Shown here piece by piece: positions 40,055 through 50,359 of a DNA stretch of 64,000 nt. This DNA is from Symbiodinium kawagutii. Lineage: Eukaryota > Sar > Dinophyceae > Suessiales > Symbiodiniaceae. A program made the position numbers and the translations under genes. How positions within the stretch are numbered: the stretch's first letter is position 1; each line of letters begins with the position of its first letter. Below the pieces are notes generated by a model. It had not been told where the DNA came from. It did no database searches and saw only the letters and a program-made list of their open reading frames with translations. Location of the stretch: NCBI GenBank assembly GCA_009767595.1, contig VSDK01017500.1:983353-1047352 (forward strand), given 5' to 3'.

Positions 40055-40160
40055 TTCTATATCTAATATCTATATCTAATACCTAAATCTAAATCTATAT
40101 CTATATCTACATCTCTATCTCTATCTATACCTACATCCATATCTATCTCTATATCTATAT
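40055..40160. repeat. (TCTATA)n hexanucleotide-like tract
   Basis: Imperfect TCTATATCTA, ATCTAAATC and CTCTATCTCTA units. Confidence 0.85.
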
Positions 40161-40202
40161 GCCCCCAGTTACTGTTGTTGCTTGTTGTTATTCCCACCCC
40201 AG

Positions 40203-40257
40203 GTCTGAGTTCACTACCCACAACCGAGCGGCCGCCGAAGCGTCGCTGCTCCAGAAC
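40203..40257 (+). CDS. Candidate micro-exon, unidentified gene
   Basis: Between the acceptor CACCCCAG (ending 40202) and a consensus donor GTAGGTAGG (40258), 55 nt read SEFTTHNRAAAEASLLQN. Both splice sites are good. It sits in line with the other plus-strand candidate exons. Confidence 0.45.
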
Positions 40258-40388
40258 GTAGGTAGGACCTCGATTTTTGCGACCGTGGCGTGGCCACGGC
40301 ATCGGACACACCGATCATTGATCCAAGGTCAGGCTGGGAAGAGCCAGGTTTCCAACTTTAGCGAACGAAGCGGCATCAAGAAGCGAAC

Positions 40389-40478
40389 GAACCATCAATG
40401 AAGCTGACCAGCAACAATCATCAATTACTCTTAGCCGGTTAATAGTGGTTAATAGCTGGTCAGCTTCATTGATGGTTC
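40389..40478. repeat. 24-bp perfect inverted repeat
   Basis: GAACCATCAATGAAGCTGAC (to 40412, ending CAGC) is mirrored exactly by its reverse complement at 40455-40478. The 42-nt loop is AT-rich. It may be a separate foldback element. Confidence 0.7.
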
Positions 40479-40701
40479 AAGCTATTAACCACTATTAGCC
40501 ATCATTTGCATTAACCAGCTCGTCATCAATCAAGCTTGAACCATCAGTTGACCATCAACAATCATCAATTACTATTAACCACTATCAAGCGTCAATTGAC
40601 CATCAATTGATCATCATCAAGCATCCTAAACCACCACGAACCATCATGGATGATCATCACAAGCCATGGATGATCATCAGAAGCTCCTTGAAAGAAACCA
40701 T

Positions 40702-40806
40702 TTGGTGGTTTCTCAAAATAGAGGACCCTCAAATCATCCGCTATTCACCACTTATAGTAATAAACCAACCATAACTTGGGGCTCCCTGTGACTTGAGAAC
40801 CCCCCA
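40702..40806 (+). repeat. Family A element, copy 19
   Basis: TTGGTGGTTTCTCAAAATAG to GTGACTTGAGAACCCCCC. Confidence 0.75.
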
Positions 40807-41210
40807 TGTGGTACATTGGCCACCGCTTCTAAACAGCAGCTGAAGCATCGATGGCTGTGACAGCTGCACCGCGATGGAGCTGCTTGATGGCAGTTAGAGG
40901 GGCCAGGGGTATCCCGAGTTGGCGCTTCAGGGGCGGAGCTAAGGAGCTACCAGGATTCACCCCAGGGATCGTCGTGTTCAGGAGCTACCAGGAGTGGGAT
41001 AATGGTGGGCAAGAATGATGCTTGGAAATGCTTGGCAAGTCATTATTGATGCTTCATGATTGTTCATGGTTCATGATGGTTGATCGTTTTTATAGATTTT
41101 CCTTTATTTGCAAGGTTGCTACAGGTCAATCTAATATGTGGTGAAAGATTCTGCATGAACGAACCTGGATTTTGCAGATGTTCCGTGATTAAAACAGGTT
41201 GATACCAATC
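40807..41210. other. No supported gene; island 40850-40990
   Basis: A plus frame at 40850-41010 reads MAVTAAPRWSCLMAVRGARG and onward. CAGGAGCTACCAGGA occurs twice about 30 bp apart (40945-41000). No motif is recognised. Confidence 0.3.
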
Positions 41211-41310
41211 TGGGCGTTTCTCAAGCCATAGGGGACCCCAAATCATCCACTACACCCATTTATAGTAATAAACCAACTATAGCTTGGGGGTCCTACATGG
41301 CTTGAGAAAT
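41211..41310 (+). repeat. Family A element, copy 20
   Basis: TGGGCGTTTCTCAAGCCATA to ATGGCTTGAGAAATC. Confidence 0.7.
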
Positions 41311-42370
41311 CTATGGTCAATCAACACCAGTCATTGGGTACAACCAATCACCCACCTCTTCCCAGCTGCAAGGTATGGTCTCCATGTTGCCACAAGCCTT
41401 GCTTCGCGCCTTGGAGTAAGCTATGCTTCGGGAGATGAGAGTCCAGCAGTGCTGGTGGTTAGGGAAGCTATGGTTCAACATGTGGCTGGTTATGGGGGAT
41501 AAGCTAGGGTTCGTAGTGGTTGAGTTTGGGATGGTTGGATGATCAACTTAGTTATATATATATATGTATACATATAAACATAGGGGTTGAAACCACCAAT
41601 CAATTAGTGATTTACCATTGTATACTCGCCGTCATATACACTGGTTATGTTATACATACTTACTTAATGATGGGCAATTGAGTGATTTACCATTGTATAC
41701 TCACCCTAAACATGGTCAAGTTTCGAGTCATTGATCATTGATCGTTACTGTTTGCTGTGGTCAAGAGTGGTTGATACTAGCCAGGGGGGGTTCCTCGTTG
41801 TGGCTTTTGACATTTAGATTTTATCGCTACAGGCGTTGATCCTTGATAGTTTGTTTGAGTGACCAGGGTACTCTGCAACATTGGAGGAATCGGACCACAG
41901 CAACCGGCAGTTTTTTGTTTGTATTGCGAAGTGATGATTGCACATACCTTCATTGTATCTCTGCACCATATGTAAATACACATATATACCCGTATTTGTG
42001 AATACGTATATGCTCGTGCGTATTTAAGTAAACAAATAAATAAGTATATATATATATATATATATTAATATACAAACATTTTTTGCATATGCCTATGCAC
42101 ACTTAAATTCACTCTGTACATGACCCACCATAGACCATCAGTACGTACACAGCAGACAGTTGTGTTTGTGCAAGGTATCGTTTGACACATACCATAACCC
42201 TGAAGTACTATTGCAATTTTTCAAAGTTGTGGGTTTCCCTCCCTGTCCCTTTCCATCATTCACGATGACGTACATTGAAAGTACGCATATAGTAGAACAT
42301 GTCACCAGGCATAGCAGCATAAGTTTAGTAGTGTACTGAATGCTGACCCCGGCTCAAACTAACACATGTA
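41311..42370. other. No supported gene; TA microsatellites
   Basis: Modest open frames at 41330-41500 lack motifs. CAATTAGTGATTTACCATTG-type strings recur at about 41600 and 41675. A (TA)n run lies at about 42045-42065. Confidence 0.4.
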
Positions 42371-42485
42371 GGGTGTTTCCCAAAGTATGGGTACGCTCAA
42401 ATCATCCAATATTAACCATTTACAGTAATAAACTCACCATTTGTGGATGGATTATCATTTTTGGACACTTTTCCTCTTGAGAATG
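42371..42485 (+). repeat. Family A element, copy 21
   Basis: GGGTGTTTCCCAAAGTATGG to TTCCTCTTGAGAATG, with a partly foreign right third. Confidence 0.55.
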
Positions 42486-43013
42486 ACTGGCGGTCCTCCA
42501 CATTTATCGTAGTTTCATCCTGGGCAATCGTCATTGACCACACTTGCCGTCACGATCATCGCCAGACTTCTAGTCATGCCTAGTTGATGAATGTCATTGA
42601 TGATAACGGCATTGCACTAATTTGTTCGCAACACCGATGAATAGCTTGTACTTTCCCTTAATTAATTACAATGTTTTGGGGGTGGCATCAGCCATCAAAA
42701 ACCACCAATGAGCCATCAATCAGCAATCAATGAAGCATCAACACCATCAACCAATTGATTGATTGTTTGATTGGGGGTTAAGATGAGCCAACCATCAATA
42801 TCGAATTGATCAACGCTTCTTAAATTTAACATCAATCAACCAACATCAATCAATCATTAACAGGAAATCAATTTCATCGATGATTGATCTAAAATCAATC
42901 AACCATCAGCCAATCAACCAATCATCCAACATCAGCCATTTAACCACCTTTATCTAACATCACTCACCCAACCAACCACTACCACTACCGCGCTACCTCC
43001 ACGAGCGCCGCAG
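42486..43013. other. No supported gene
   Basis: ATCAATCAACCAACATC repeats dominate. Sequence becomes GC-rich just before the exon at 43014. Confidence 0.4.
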
Positions 43014-43096
43014 CTCGCACGGGCCCAGGATTACAGGTTCCGGGAGGTCCCAGCCTTGGAGGCGATCGGCGGAAGCAACGACACGATTCGGAACGG
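43014..43096 (+). CDS. Candidate exon, unidentified gene
   Basis: After GCGCCGCAG the frame reads LARAQDYRFREVPALEAIGG, then SNDTIRNG, up to a GTTCAT donor. Composition is protein-like within an abrupt GC-rich island. It precedes the possible kinase beta-3 exon by about 2 kb. No motif is recognised. Confidence 0.4.
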
Positions 43097-43138
43097 GTTC
43101 ATGGCTGATGATGAATTACTTGGATGGTTGGTGGTTCA

Positions 43139-43202
43139 TAGCTGGTTAATGGTGGATAATAAGGGATGATAACTAAGAATAATAGGGGATATCTACCAAC
43201 TA
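43139..43202 (+). repeat. Family F element
   Basis: TAGCTGGTTAATGGTGGATA to ATCTACCAACTA, nearly identical in its right half to the copy at the window start. Confidence 0.65.
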
Positions 43203-43980
43203 TGTGGCTATGGATGATTGATATGGTGGCTAATGATGGTTAATGATGATTGATAATGGTTGATAATGATTAATGATGGTGAATTATAGATGAGTAAGGA
43301 TGGTTGATTTGATGGTTGATATATATGATGATTCATGATGGTTGATATGATGGTTGATAGGGATTACAATGGCTAATGATAGGGTTTCTCAATGGGTTTG
43401 TATGATAAATGATGATTAATGATGATTGATATGATGATTCATGATGGTTAATGATGATTGAGAATGGTTTCTCACCGGGTTTACAGGGCTTTCATAAGGA
43501 ATCATAATGGTTAATAATAGAGGATGACAAACAACAATAGGGGATTCTGATGGTTCTTGAGGCCTTTGATTTGGTGGTTGATGGTGTTAATGATGGTTGG
43601 TATGATGATTAATGATGATTGATAATGGTTGATGTTTAATGATAGCTGATAGTGGCAATGATTAATGATGGTTGATATTGATGGTTGATTAGTTGTTAAT
43701 CCGTGGTTACCAACAATAGGGTTAATGGTTACCAACAACGTTGATGTCACCTAACCATGATCTTTGACCCATTCCATATCCAGCTGGTTGTATATCCCTT
43801 GGTAAACTTGCGACAAACGATTCATCAATCAGCATTTGCCAATGATTTATCGATCTGCATATTTTGTCCGGTGCTTGAAAACACCCCTTTGCATGCTAAT
43901 GCTCACTCTATGAAGTATGAGCTACCAGTGCCCAACCCATCACAAGCCATTCGAAGCCCATTCGGGGATTACTAAGCACC
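43203..43980. other. Degenerate GATGGTTGATAATGG repeat field
   Basis: Almost entirely imperfect repeats of ATGATGGTTGATNATG. A family G-like segment lies at about 43495-43545. Open frames in it are compositional. Confidence 0.5.
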
Positions 43981-44049
43981 ATGATCAACCAACAAAACCC
44001 GCCGACACGATGCTCCGCAGGGCTCCAACCCTTCAGCGCATTGAAGCAG

Positions 44050-44390
44050 CCACGACCGACCTCTCTGAGGGAGTTTGAGGTGCGCCATGGTGGATTCACG
44101 GCTGGCGGTTGGGAGGGAGCGAGGCCAGGAGCGGCCCCCAGGAGTGACCAATGGTGTCGACACACATGAGCTGTTGATTCGTTTTCGGCCCACGATCTGG
44201 GGCACCCGTGCACCCAGCTGGGAACATCCACCACCGCGGTGTCACTCTGCTGGATGCGTCACCAGGTGGATTCGCGCCCCTTGGGCCGCGGAGCCTGCTC
44301 CGTGGTCTTTGTCCGGACACCCGGCCACGCCGCGGGTCGCGAGCGACCCAGACAGTGCCCCAAGCGCTCATCTGTCAAGAGAGTATCCAT
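44050..44390 (+). other. GC-rich coding-like island, unidentified
   Basis: Every plus frame and two minus frames are partly open because of GC richness. The most protein-like plus readings are REFEVRHGGFTAGGWEGARP (about 44070-44130) and HHRGVTLLDASPGGFAPLGP (about 44220-44280). Good splice sites are not obvious. Confidence 0.3.
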
Positions 44391-44774
44391 AAGTGGAATT
44401 GGTTATGAGTTATAATAGTTATAATGGCTATCTACAAGTTATAATAATTATAACTTTAGGTTATGATGGTTAGAATGGTTCGTGGTGATAATGGTTATAA
44501 TGGCTATAATATGTTATAACCAATTCCAACCACTTGAATAACTGGTTATTATCTGTCAAGATTCAAGTGGTTAGAATTGGTTGTAAAGGGTTATTGGTTA
44601 GAGTATGTTATAATCGTTAGTGGTTTGAACTGGTAAGTGGTTATAGCGCTTAATGGTTATAACGGTTGATGCTTTTAATTGGCAATTGATTTGAATTGGT
44701 TAATGCTTGTTCTCCAATTGTCACAACAATCATGGTTACAGCAACCAATTATCAAATATTTTATAGGGTAGTTG
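44391..44774. repeat. GGTTATAATGG degenerate repeat tract
   Basis: Imperfect repeats of GTTATAATNGTTATAA and its complement. No gene. Confidence 0.6.
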
Positions 44775-44843
44775 CTTATTTATTGCAATAGATGGCTAAT
44801 GACTTGGATGACAACTGGGGGGTTCCGATTTTGAGAAACAGCC
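44775..44843 (-). repeat. Family A element, copy 22 (right part)
   Basis: TTATTTATTGCAATAGATGG, then GACAACTGGGGGGTTCC, then ATTTTGAGAAACAGCC. The left repeat is absent. A second right-end fragment (AACTGGGGGGGTCCCTGCAA and CTTGAGACGC) follows at about 44879-44908. Confidence 0.5.
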
Positions 44844-45069
44844 ATACATATCCACAAACACGTGGATTTATTGCTAGAACTGGGGGGGTCCCTGCAACTT
44901 GAGACGCATGATCAATAGTTGCCTGTAAGGATGATCACCTAGAACCATAGTCATCAACCGACCATTAACCATGATCATTGACCTATTTTGGCACATACCC
45001 ATAAGATATTTATTCGTTCCGCCATGATCAACCATGGCTCACCATCAACGGCAACGATTCCATGGCCAG

Positions 45070-45111
45070 GCTGGGAAACACCGGAAGACCAACTACGACG
45101 TTGCCATCAAG
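45070..45111 (+). CDS. Probable kinase exon: beta-2/beta-3 strand with the ATP-binding lysine
   Basis: Between an AG acceptor (CATGGCCAG) and a GC donor (AAG then GCGCAG), 14 codons in phase 0 read AGKHRKTNYDVAIK. This is the pattern of protein kinases where a lysine in VAIK holds ATP phosphates. The frame also stays open beyond the proposed donor (AQRGRHQRRWMEIFVMDG), so the exon may be longer. It lies about 8 kb upstream of the next certain kinase exon. The glycine loop and alpha-C exons have not been found, so membership in the same gene is inferred. Confidence 0.5.
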
Positions 45112-45201
45112 GCGCAGCGGGGCCGGCATCAACGGAGATGGATGGAGATCTTCGTCATGGATGGACTGTTGGTCCATATTGACCAACCAACCAATGGATA
45201 T

Positions 45202-45265
45202 CTAGCTGATTGATGGTTGATAATAGGGGATAATCACCAACAATAGTAGGGGATATACCAGCTAT
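45202..45265 (+). repeat. Family F element, sharing the CCAACCAATGGATATC flank
   Basis: TAGCTGATTGATGGTTGATA to ATACCAGCTA, joined to a family B copy on its right. Confidence 0.65.
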
Positions 45266-45268
45266 ACA

Positions 45269-45376
45269 AGGCTATGGGTCCATATTACCCATCAATCTTA
45301 TGGGGAAGAATAACCAACAATGATATGGAAAACAATGGTTAATGATGGCGGAACCAGGCGTACAGGGTTTTCACTA
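45269..45376 (+). repeat. Family B element, copy 8
   Basis: AGGCTATGGGTCCATATTAC to GGCGTACAGGGTTTTCACT. The right repeat is decayed. Confidence 0.6.
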
Positions 45377-46126
45377 CTAATGATAGGGCTACGGGCCCAT
45401 ATCAACCATCTATCTTAGGTGAATGGTGACCCGTATTGACGACTTTGAGCAAGTGTGAAAATGTACCTTGACATGCCCTTTTAGAGCATTATTAACAACA
45501 AATAGACATTATTTGGCATTGTTGACCATTGCTGACTGTCATTGTCCACGAAGAATCAATAACAACGATTCGAAACATTATCGACCCTCACAAACCTTTT
45601 TGTAGCGACCCTCAACCGTTATCAAGCATTCTGAAACCAGCACTGTCAACCACTTGCAACCATTACGAATCACTATTAGACCACCAATAACTTGTGTTAG
45701 CCACTATTTGCCATTGTTTCGCCACCCTTAACCACGTTCCCCAATTCTACGACCATTTCACCATCAAAACCATTCTCGAGTATCACTTTCCAAGCACCAA
45801 TGAACTTTGAATGAACATTCAGCATCATTATGATTGATGAACCTCTATGAGATCAACCATCATTAAGCATTGACTCACCATTAAAAAACCACCAGCATCA
45901 TGATTGTTGACCACCAGAATTCAGCATCATTGAACCACCATTAAGGCACCACCAAGGCAGCACCAAGGCACCAAGCCAGGCAGCACCGTGCGGGACGCAG
46001 GTCATGAGCCGTGCCATGCCCACGGAGACTGGCGCGTTGCCCGTGGCTACAGGTGGGTCGGGGATGGTGGGCATGGCAATGACGAAGCCGGTGCTAGGAG
46101 ACAGTAGGTCTACTTAGGGATTAGAT
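45377..46126. other. No supported gene; island 45960-46090
   Basis: AACCATTATCAAGCATT-type repeats, then (CACCAAGGCAG)n units at 45930-45990 and a GC-rich stretch. There a plus frame reads VRDAGHEPCHAHGDWRVARG. The latter might be an exon. No motif is seen. Confidence 0.3.
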
Positions 46127-46242
46127 ATGGTTATGGGTCAATATTAACCTACCAATAGTGGGGGTTAATAACCAACAAAACTGTAGGGAAAACAATGGTT
46201 AATGATGGGGAACCAGGGGTACAGGGTTTTGACCCACTGCCA
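46127..46242 (+). repeat. Family B element, copy 9
   Basis: TGGTTATGGGTCAATATTAA to GTTTTGACCCACTGCCA, complete. Confidence 0.75.
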
Positions 46243-46281
46243 AATATGGTTATGAATCATGGATGACCAACCAATGGATAT

Positions 46282-46345
46282 CTAGCTGATGAATGGTTGA
46301 TGATAGGGGATAATCACCAACAGTAGTAGGGGATATACCAGCTAT
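46282..46345 (+). repeat. Family F element, third copy with the CCAATGGATATC flank
   Basis: TAGCTGATGAATGGTTGATG to ATACCAGCTA, followed by a shortened family B-like segment to about 46400. Confidence 0.65.
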
Positions 46346-46494
46346 ACATGATTATGGGTCCGCATTAACCAGCCAACAATGGTTGGGATAATAGCCAACT
46401 ATGGTGAAATATGGTTATGAATCATGGATGACCAATGATTTTGAATGGTTTATGTGGTCTACTTTTGGTGAAATATGGACGAAATATGGCTAAA

Positions 46495-46571
46495 ACATTG
46501 GATTGTAATGGTTGATGATAAGGGAAAACGGGGGAAAACCAACAACAAACTTGTGATTAAACAACTACGAT
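46495..46571 (+). repeat. Family G segment, copy 3
   Basis: ACATTGGATTGTAATGGTTG through AACCAACAACAAACTTGTG to ACAACTACGATAT, where a family A copy begins. Confidence 0.55.
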
Positions 46572-46684
46572 ATGGGTGTTTCTCAAACTAGGGGAACCCC
46601 AAAGCTATGGTTGGTTTATTACTACTATAAAGGGTTAATAAGCTGGATGATAACTGGGGGTACCCCTATGACTTGAGAAACCAC
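46572..46684 (-). repeat. Family A element, copy 23
   Basis: GGGTGTTTCTCAAACTAGGG to ATGACTTGAGAAACCAC, complete reverse copy. Confidence 0.75.
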
Positions 46685-47323
46685 AATATAGAATAGTAAC
46701 CATGATTCATAGTCACCATGGCCTGGTAGGATAGATCACTTGTGATAATTGTAAAATGATCACATTGAGTGACGAAATAGTCAGGACTAAATGGTAAAAT
46801 ATGGTATATATATATAGAATCTAGTATACTTCTGTAGAGCATAGCATTTAATAGTGGTTTTAGTTTGCAAACCATGATATGACAAGTTTTAGTATTGTGA
46901 GCATAGCTTCTCAACCACTACATTTTGGCACTGATTATACAATATAGTATGGTTTGCAGTCTTGGTTAGTTGGTGAGTAGTCATGGGTGCTTGATGGGGG
47001 TTATTGTTGTTTCATTTTGGTTGATCATGGTTGTAATGAATACTCATGGTTCGTTGTGATTGATAATGGTGAACACTCGTGGATAGTAAACAACAATGAT
47101 TTGGATATGATTGATATGATATGGTTTATCATCGTTAGTTGATTTGATATATATATATATATGTGTGGTCAGTAAATACGTGAATATAGATAACACGCGC
47201 AATTCCTGATAGAAAACATATTGGTGTATCCACAAATGGTGCTACCACTTAGCCAACCAACAATGATCATTGCAAGTAGGGAAACTGCCAGTGACGTGGG
47301 GTCAGTAGACAAGCCAATTTAAT
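46685..47323. other. No supported gene
   Basis: AT-rich, with a short (TA)n run near 47146-47162. Open frames on the minus strand are Y/I-rich artefacts. Confidence 0.45.
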
Positions 47324-47422
47324 TTCCTAATTTGGGGGTGCCCCCCAAATCATCCTGGATTGACCATTTATAGTAATTGACCAGCCAGTTTTGGGGTACC
47401 CCCCATTTTAAGAAACCACCAT
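47324..47422 (+). repeat. Family A element, copy 24
   Basis: The left terminal repeat is eroded (TTCCTAATTTGGGGGTGCCC). The right is good (CCCATTTTAAGAAACCACC). Confidence 0.65.
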
Positions 47423-47429
47423 ATGGTTG

Positions 47430-47570
47430 CTAGTGGTTGACTGGTGTCCATCACACTGGCAATCCAGTTCATCCTTTTGTGCGGACGCGCGCCCGGCAAA
47501 GAGGCATCGAAAATGAACGAAAAGTTTTCAATCATCTCTTGAGTTATGGAGGCGCCCGGGAAGTGGGGTA
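47430..47570 (-). other. Coding-like island, minus strand favoured
   Basis: The minus strand reads GASITQEMIENFSFIFDASL, then PGARPHKRMNWIASVMDTS. The plus strand also gives FILLCGRAPGKEASKMNEKF. Either could be a real exon. No motif. Confidence 0.3.
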
Positions 47571-47969
47571 GGGTTGTGAATGGTTGTGAAGTTGCCAAGA
47601 AAGACCGGATATATGAGCATACACTGTATATCTGCAGCCACAGATGTATGTATGAGTTTAAGTATGTATCTATATGTTGAGCAGTGGAAGTTGAAGTCTC
47701 ACCACGATGTGCTTAAGCTGCGTGGCAACGCGGAACGGAATAAATACTATTGTAAGCGCATATGACCAATTTATTGTCTCATGCAATGTTGTGTTGCCGC
47801 TGAATCGATTGCTGATCTAAATTATGTTTGTGCTTTGTACGGAACATGTTACCATCATAAACCATATATGATTAATCACTGTCAACCACCATTATGAACT
47901 ACCATGATCAACTGCCAGATTTCACTATGATCCACCACCTTCAGCCACCACCAACCATGATCACTATTG

Positions 47970-48106
47970 TTGGGGAGCCTGTGCCGCAAGCAACACCTCG
48001 GGTGATGTATGGAGGCGATGGTTGTTGTGGCTGCATGGCACCACCCAGGGATGAGCACCCGGCAATGGAGAATCGCCAAATGGTAGTCAATCATGGTTGC
48101 CGGAGC
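47970..48106 (+). other. Coding-like island, unidentified
   Basis: The plus frame reads VGEPVPQATPRVMYGGDGCC, then GCMAPPRDEHPAMENRQM. Composition is more normal than the flanking repeats. Exon ends are not defined. Confidence 0.3.
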
Positions 48107-48190
48107 GGTACCCCAAAGCTATGGTTGGAATTGATTACCCACAAATGATTAATAATTGGTGATTTGGGGGTACCCTGTGACTTGAGAAAT
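48107..48190 (-). repeat. Family A element, copy 25
   Basis: The left repeat is missing before GGTACCCCAAAGCTATGG. The right end is GTGACTTGAGAAAT. Confidence 0.6.
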
Positions 48191-48213
48191 TTTCCAAATG
48201 GGTGATTTTCCAG

Positions 48214-48379
48214 TGGTAAAAATCTCACTGGTTGGGCAACTGAAAGGTGTCACTGGCTGTGCGATCCTGGATGCAAACCAGTGACCTACGACAGCCGTTG
48301 TTGGAACACTGCGGATGAAATTTGTGGGTCCAGCTGCAAGATGTGTGATTGGCATATTCCTGTGGCAAGCACTACTTGA
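48214..48379 (+). other. Candidate Cys-rich exon
   Basis: After a TTTTCCAG acceptor a plus frame reads GKNLTGWATERCHWLCDPGC, then KPVTYDSRCWNTADEICGSS and CKMCDWHIPVAS, ending in a stop at 48377-48379. A donor may cut it earlier. Eight cysteines suggest an extracellular or zinc-binding module. The minus strand is open too (THLAAGPTNFIRSVPTTAVV), so this is uncertain. Confidence 0.35.
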
Positions 48380-48595
48380 CCTTGACTAAACCATTCATTG
48401 ACCTGTATTTTTTGCTTATATATATCAAACAGATTTATCATTGTTGACCCTCATATATCAATCCTTTCTAGCCATTGTCATTGTACACAACTGAGCACTC
48501 TTGTCCTTTCGGCCTTCAGGTTGTTTGCATCCCAACCTCGTGGAACTTCTAGGTGCGGTGGTTTCCGGGAAGGTTGGTCCTGAGTGCCCTTGAAC

Positions 48596-48704
48596 CAACA
48601 TAAACCAACCAATAAATGGAGAATAAGTCTACCATCAATAGTATATAAGGGAATGCAATGGCTAATGAAGGTACACCAGAGGCACGACGGGTGAACTGAC
48701 ACAG
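48596..48704 (+). repeat. Family B element, degenerate copy
   Basis: AACATAAACCAACCAATAAA to GACGGGTGAACTGACACAG. Confidence 0.45.
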
Positions 48705-49196
48705 CTTGCTTTGATCCTGGAAACTGACGACCCACGATCGCAAAACGAGGATGATCTCCATCGCAGATCCTAGATGCCAGGTCGATCAGACAGGTCACCA
48801 GACCCAATCGACAAGTATAATGACATAAACGGTTGGAGGTATACGGTTGGATGTATATCATTTCTGGTTGGAGGTAGTATCACCAACCTATGATAATACG
48901 GTTCTACCTCCAACCATAAATGATAATCGTGAAGTCATATCAAAACTGTGATCTCATGGTTCGAGAATTTGTTTTCTTTACATGCGCATCCCATCTGTGT
49001 TTTGCTCACAGAGAGAGGATATCCAAAGGTGATACTTTCAACTGGATCCCGTTGTCATGAACCAACATGGCTGCAACTTACATCCCCAGATTGTCCCTAA
49101 AAGGCATCTTGGATCATCTTGGTAGGTCAATGGTCGTTGAGGAAACAACCACTATTTGGATCACATACCTACATCGTTGCTACTGGTGTTTGTGCT
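48705..49196. other. No supported gene
   Basis: Open minus frames up to 127 codons lack motifs. GGTTGGAGGTATACGG strings form a short foldback at 48830-48920. Confidence 0.35.
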
Positions 49197-49295
49197 GCCA
49201 TCATCATCATCATCATCAGAATTAGCATCATCGTCATCATCATCAGAATTAGCATCATCATCATCATCATCATCATCGTCATCGTCATCGTCCTT

Positions 49296-49328
<33 letters not shown>

Positions 49329-49461
49329 CTCGTCCTCGTCATCCTAATCGTCATCTTCATCCTCATCCTCATTCTCCTCGTCATCGTCATTGTCATCGTC
49401 ATCGTCATCGTCCTCGTCCTCGTCATCCTAATCGTCATCTTCATCCTCATCCTCATTCTCC

Positions 49462-49502
<41 letters not shown>

Positions 49503-49512
49503 CTCGTCCTCG

Positions 49513-49546
<34 letters not shown>

Positions 49547-49595
49547 GAATCATCATCAGAATTAGCATCATCATCATCATCATCATCATCATTTT
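49197..49595. repeat. (TCA/TCG/TCC)n trinucleotide array
   Basis: About 400 bp of TCATCG, TCCTCG and TCATCA triplets. A block of about 85 bp (with CATCCTAATCGTCATCTTC and TCATTCTCCTCGTCATC) is present twice at 49330 and 49415. All frames are open, giving I/V, S, D and M/T homopolymer-like products. Confidence 0.95.
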
Positions 49596-49704
49596 TATCA
49601 GCAACATCACCAATCAATTTCGGGAAGCACATTCACCTTGGAAATTACGGGCACCGTGCATCTTCCCCTTTATTAGAAGCGTTTTTGAAGCACTGAAGCG
49701 CTGA

Positions 49705-50067
49705 GCGTAAACATCATTGCCTATCATGAACCATCAATATTATCATTAATTGACGACTAATGGAACCACTCTTCATAATTCGTCATCATTACTATTAATT
49801 AGTAGTGGTTAATGAATAGTGATCACCATTAATTCTCCCCTAGTTGACCATCTTCGTAATCATTACCGCTTTTCATCTACCACTTCTAATGGAATCAACC
49901 ATTATCATTGAACTACTAAGGATGACTAAGCATCAGTTCACAGTCAACGAACATGAAGGAAGAATGACCAACATCAACGATGCATGACTATGATGAATCA
50001 ACAAAGCATGTCTAAGATGAATCAAGGAAGCATGGCTAACATCAACGGACCATGAACATGAACATAA
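49705..50067. other. No supported gene
   Basis: CATTAATT, ATCATTACC and AACATGAAC simple repeats only. Confidence 0.5.
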
Positions 50068-50179
50068 TGGGTGTTTCTCAAGACATAGGGGTACCCTCAG
50101 TTCTCATCCAGCTTATCGACCATTTCTAAGTAATAAACCACCCGTAGATTTGGGGTTCCGCTAGTTTGAGAAACACCCA
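50068..50179 (+). repeat. Family A element, copy 26
   Basis: TGGGTGTTTCTCAAGACATA to CTAGTTTGAGAAACACCC, complete. It is followed by family G in reverse. Confidence 0.75.
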
Positions 50180-50240
50180 TATCGTAGTTGTTTAATCATA
50201 AGTTTGTTGTTGGTTTTCCCCATTATCAACCATTATAATC
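50180..50240 (-). repeat. Family G segment, copy 4 (reverse)
   Basis: ATATCGTAGTTGTTTAATCA through AGTTTGTTGTTGGTTTTCCC. Together with the family A copy on its left it is the exact inverse arrangement of 46495-46684. Confidence 0.55.
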
Positions 50241-50359
50241 CATGTTTCTTTAGGCCATATTTCAACCATATTGTACCATAATCAATCCATATAAAGCAAC
50301 TTTAAATCTTTGGCCAACCATGATTCGTATTGAATCATTGGTCTACCATGGTCTACTCG

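Noticed and set aside
49119-49613. Long I/V-rich, S-rich, M/T-rich and D-rich open frames
   Set aside because: All come from the TCA/TCG/TCC array, which is open in every frame on both strands.
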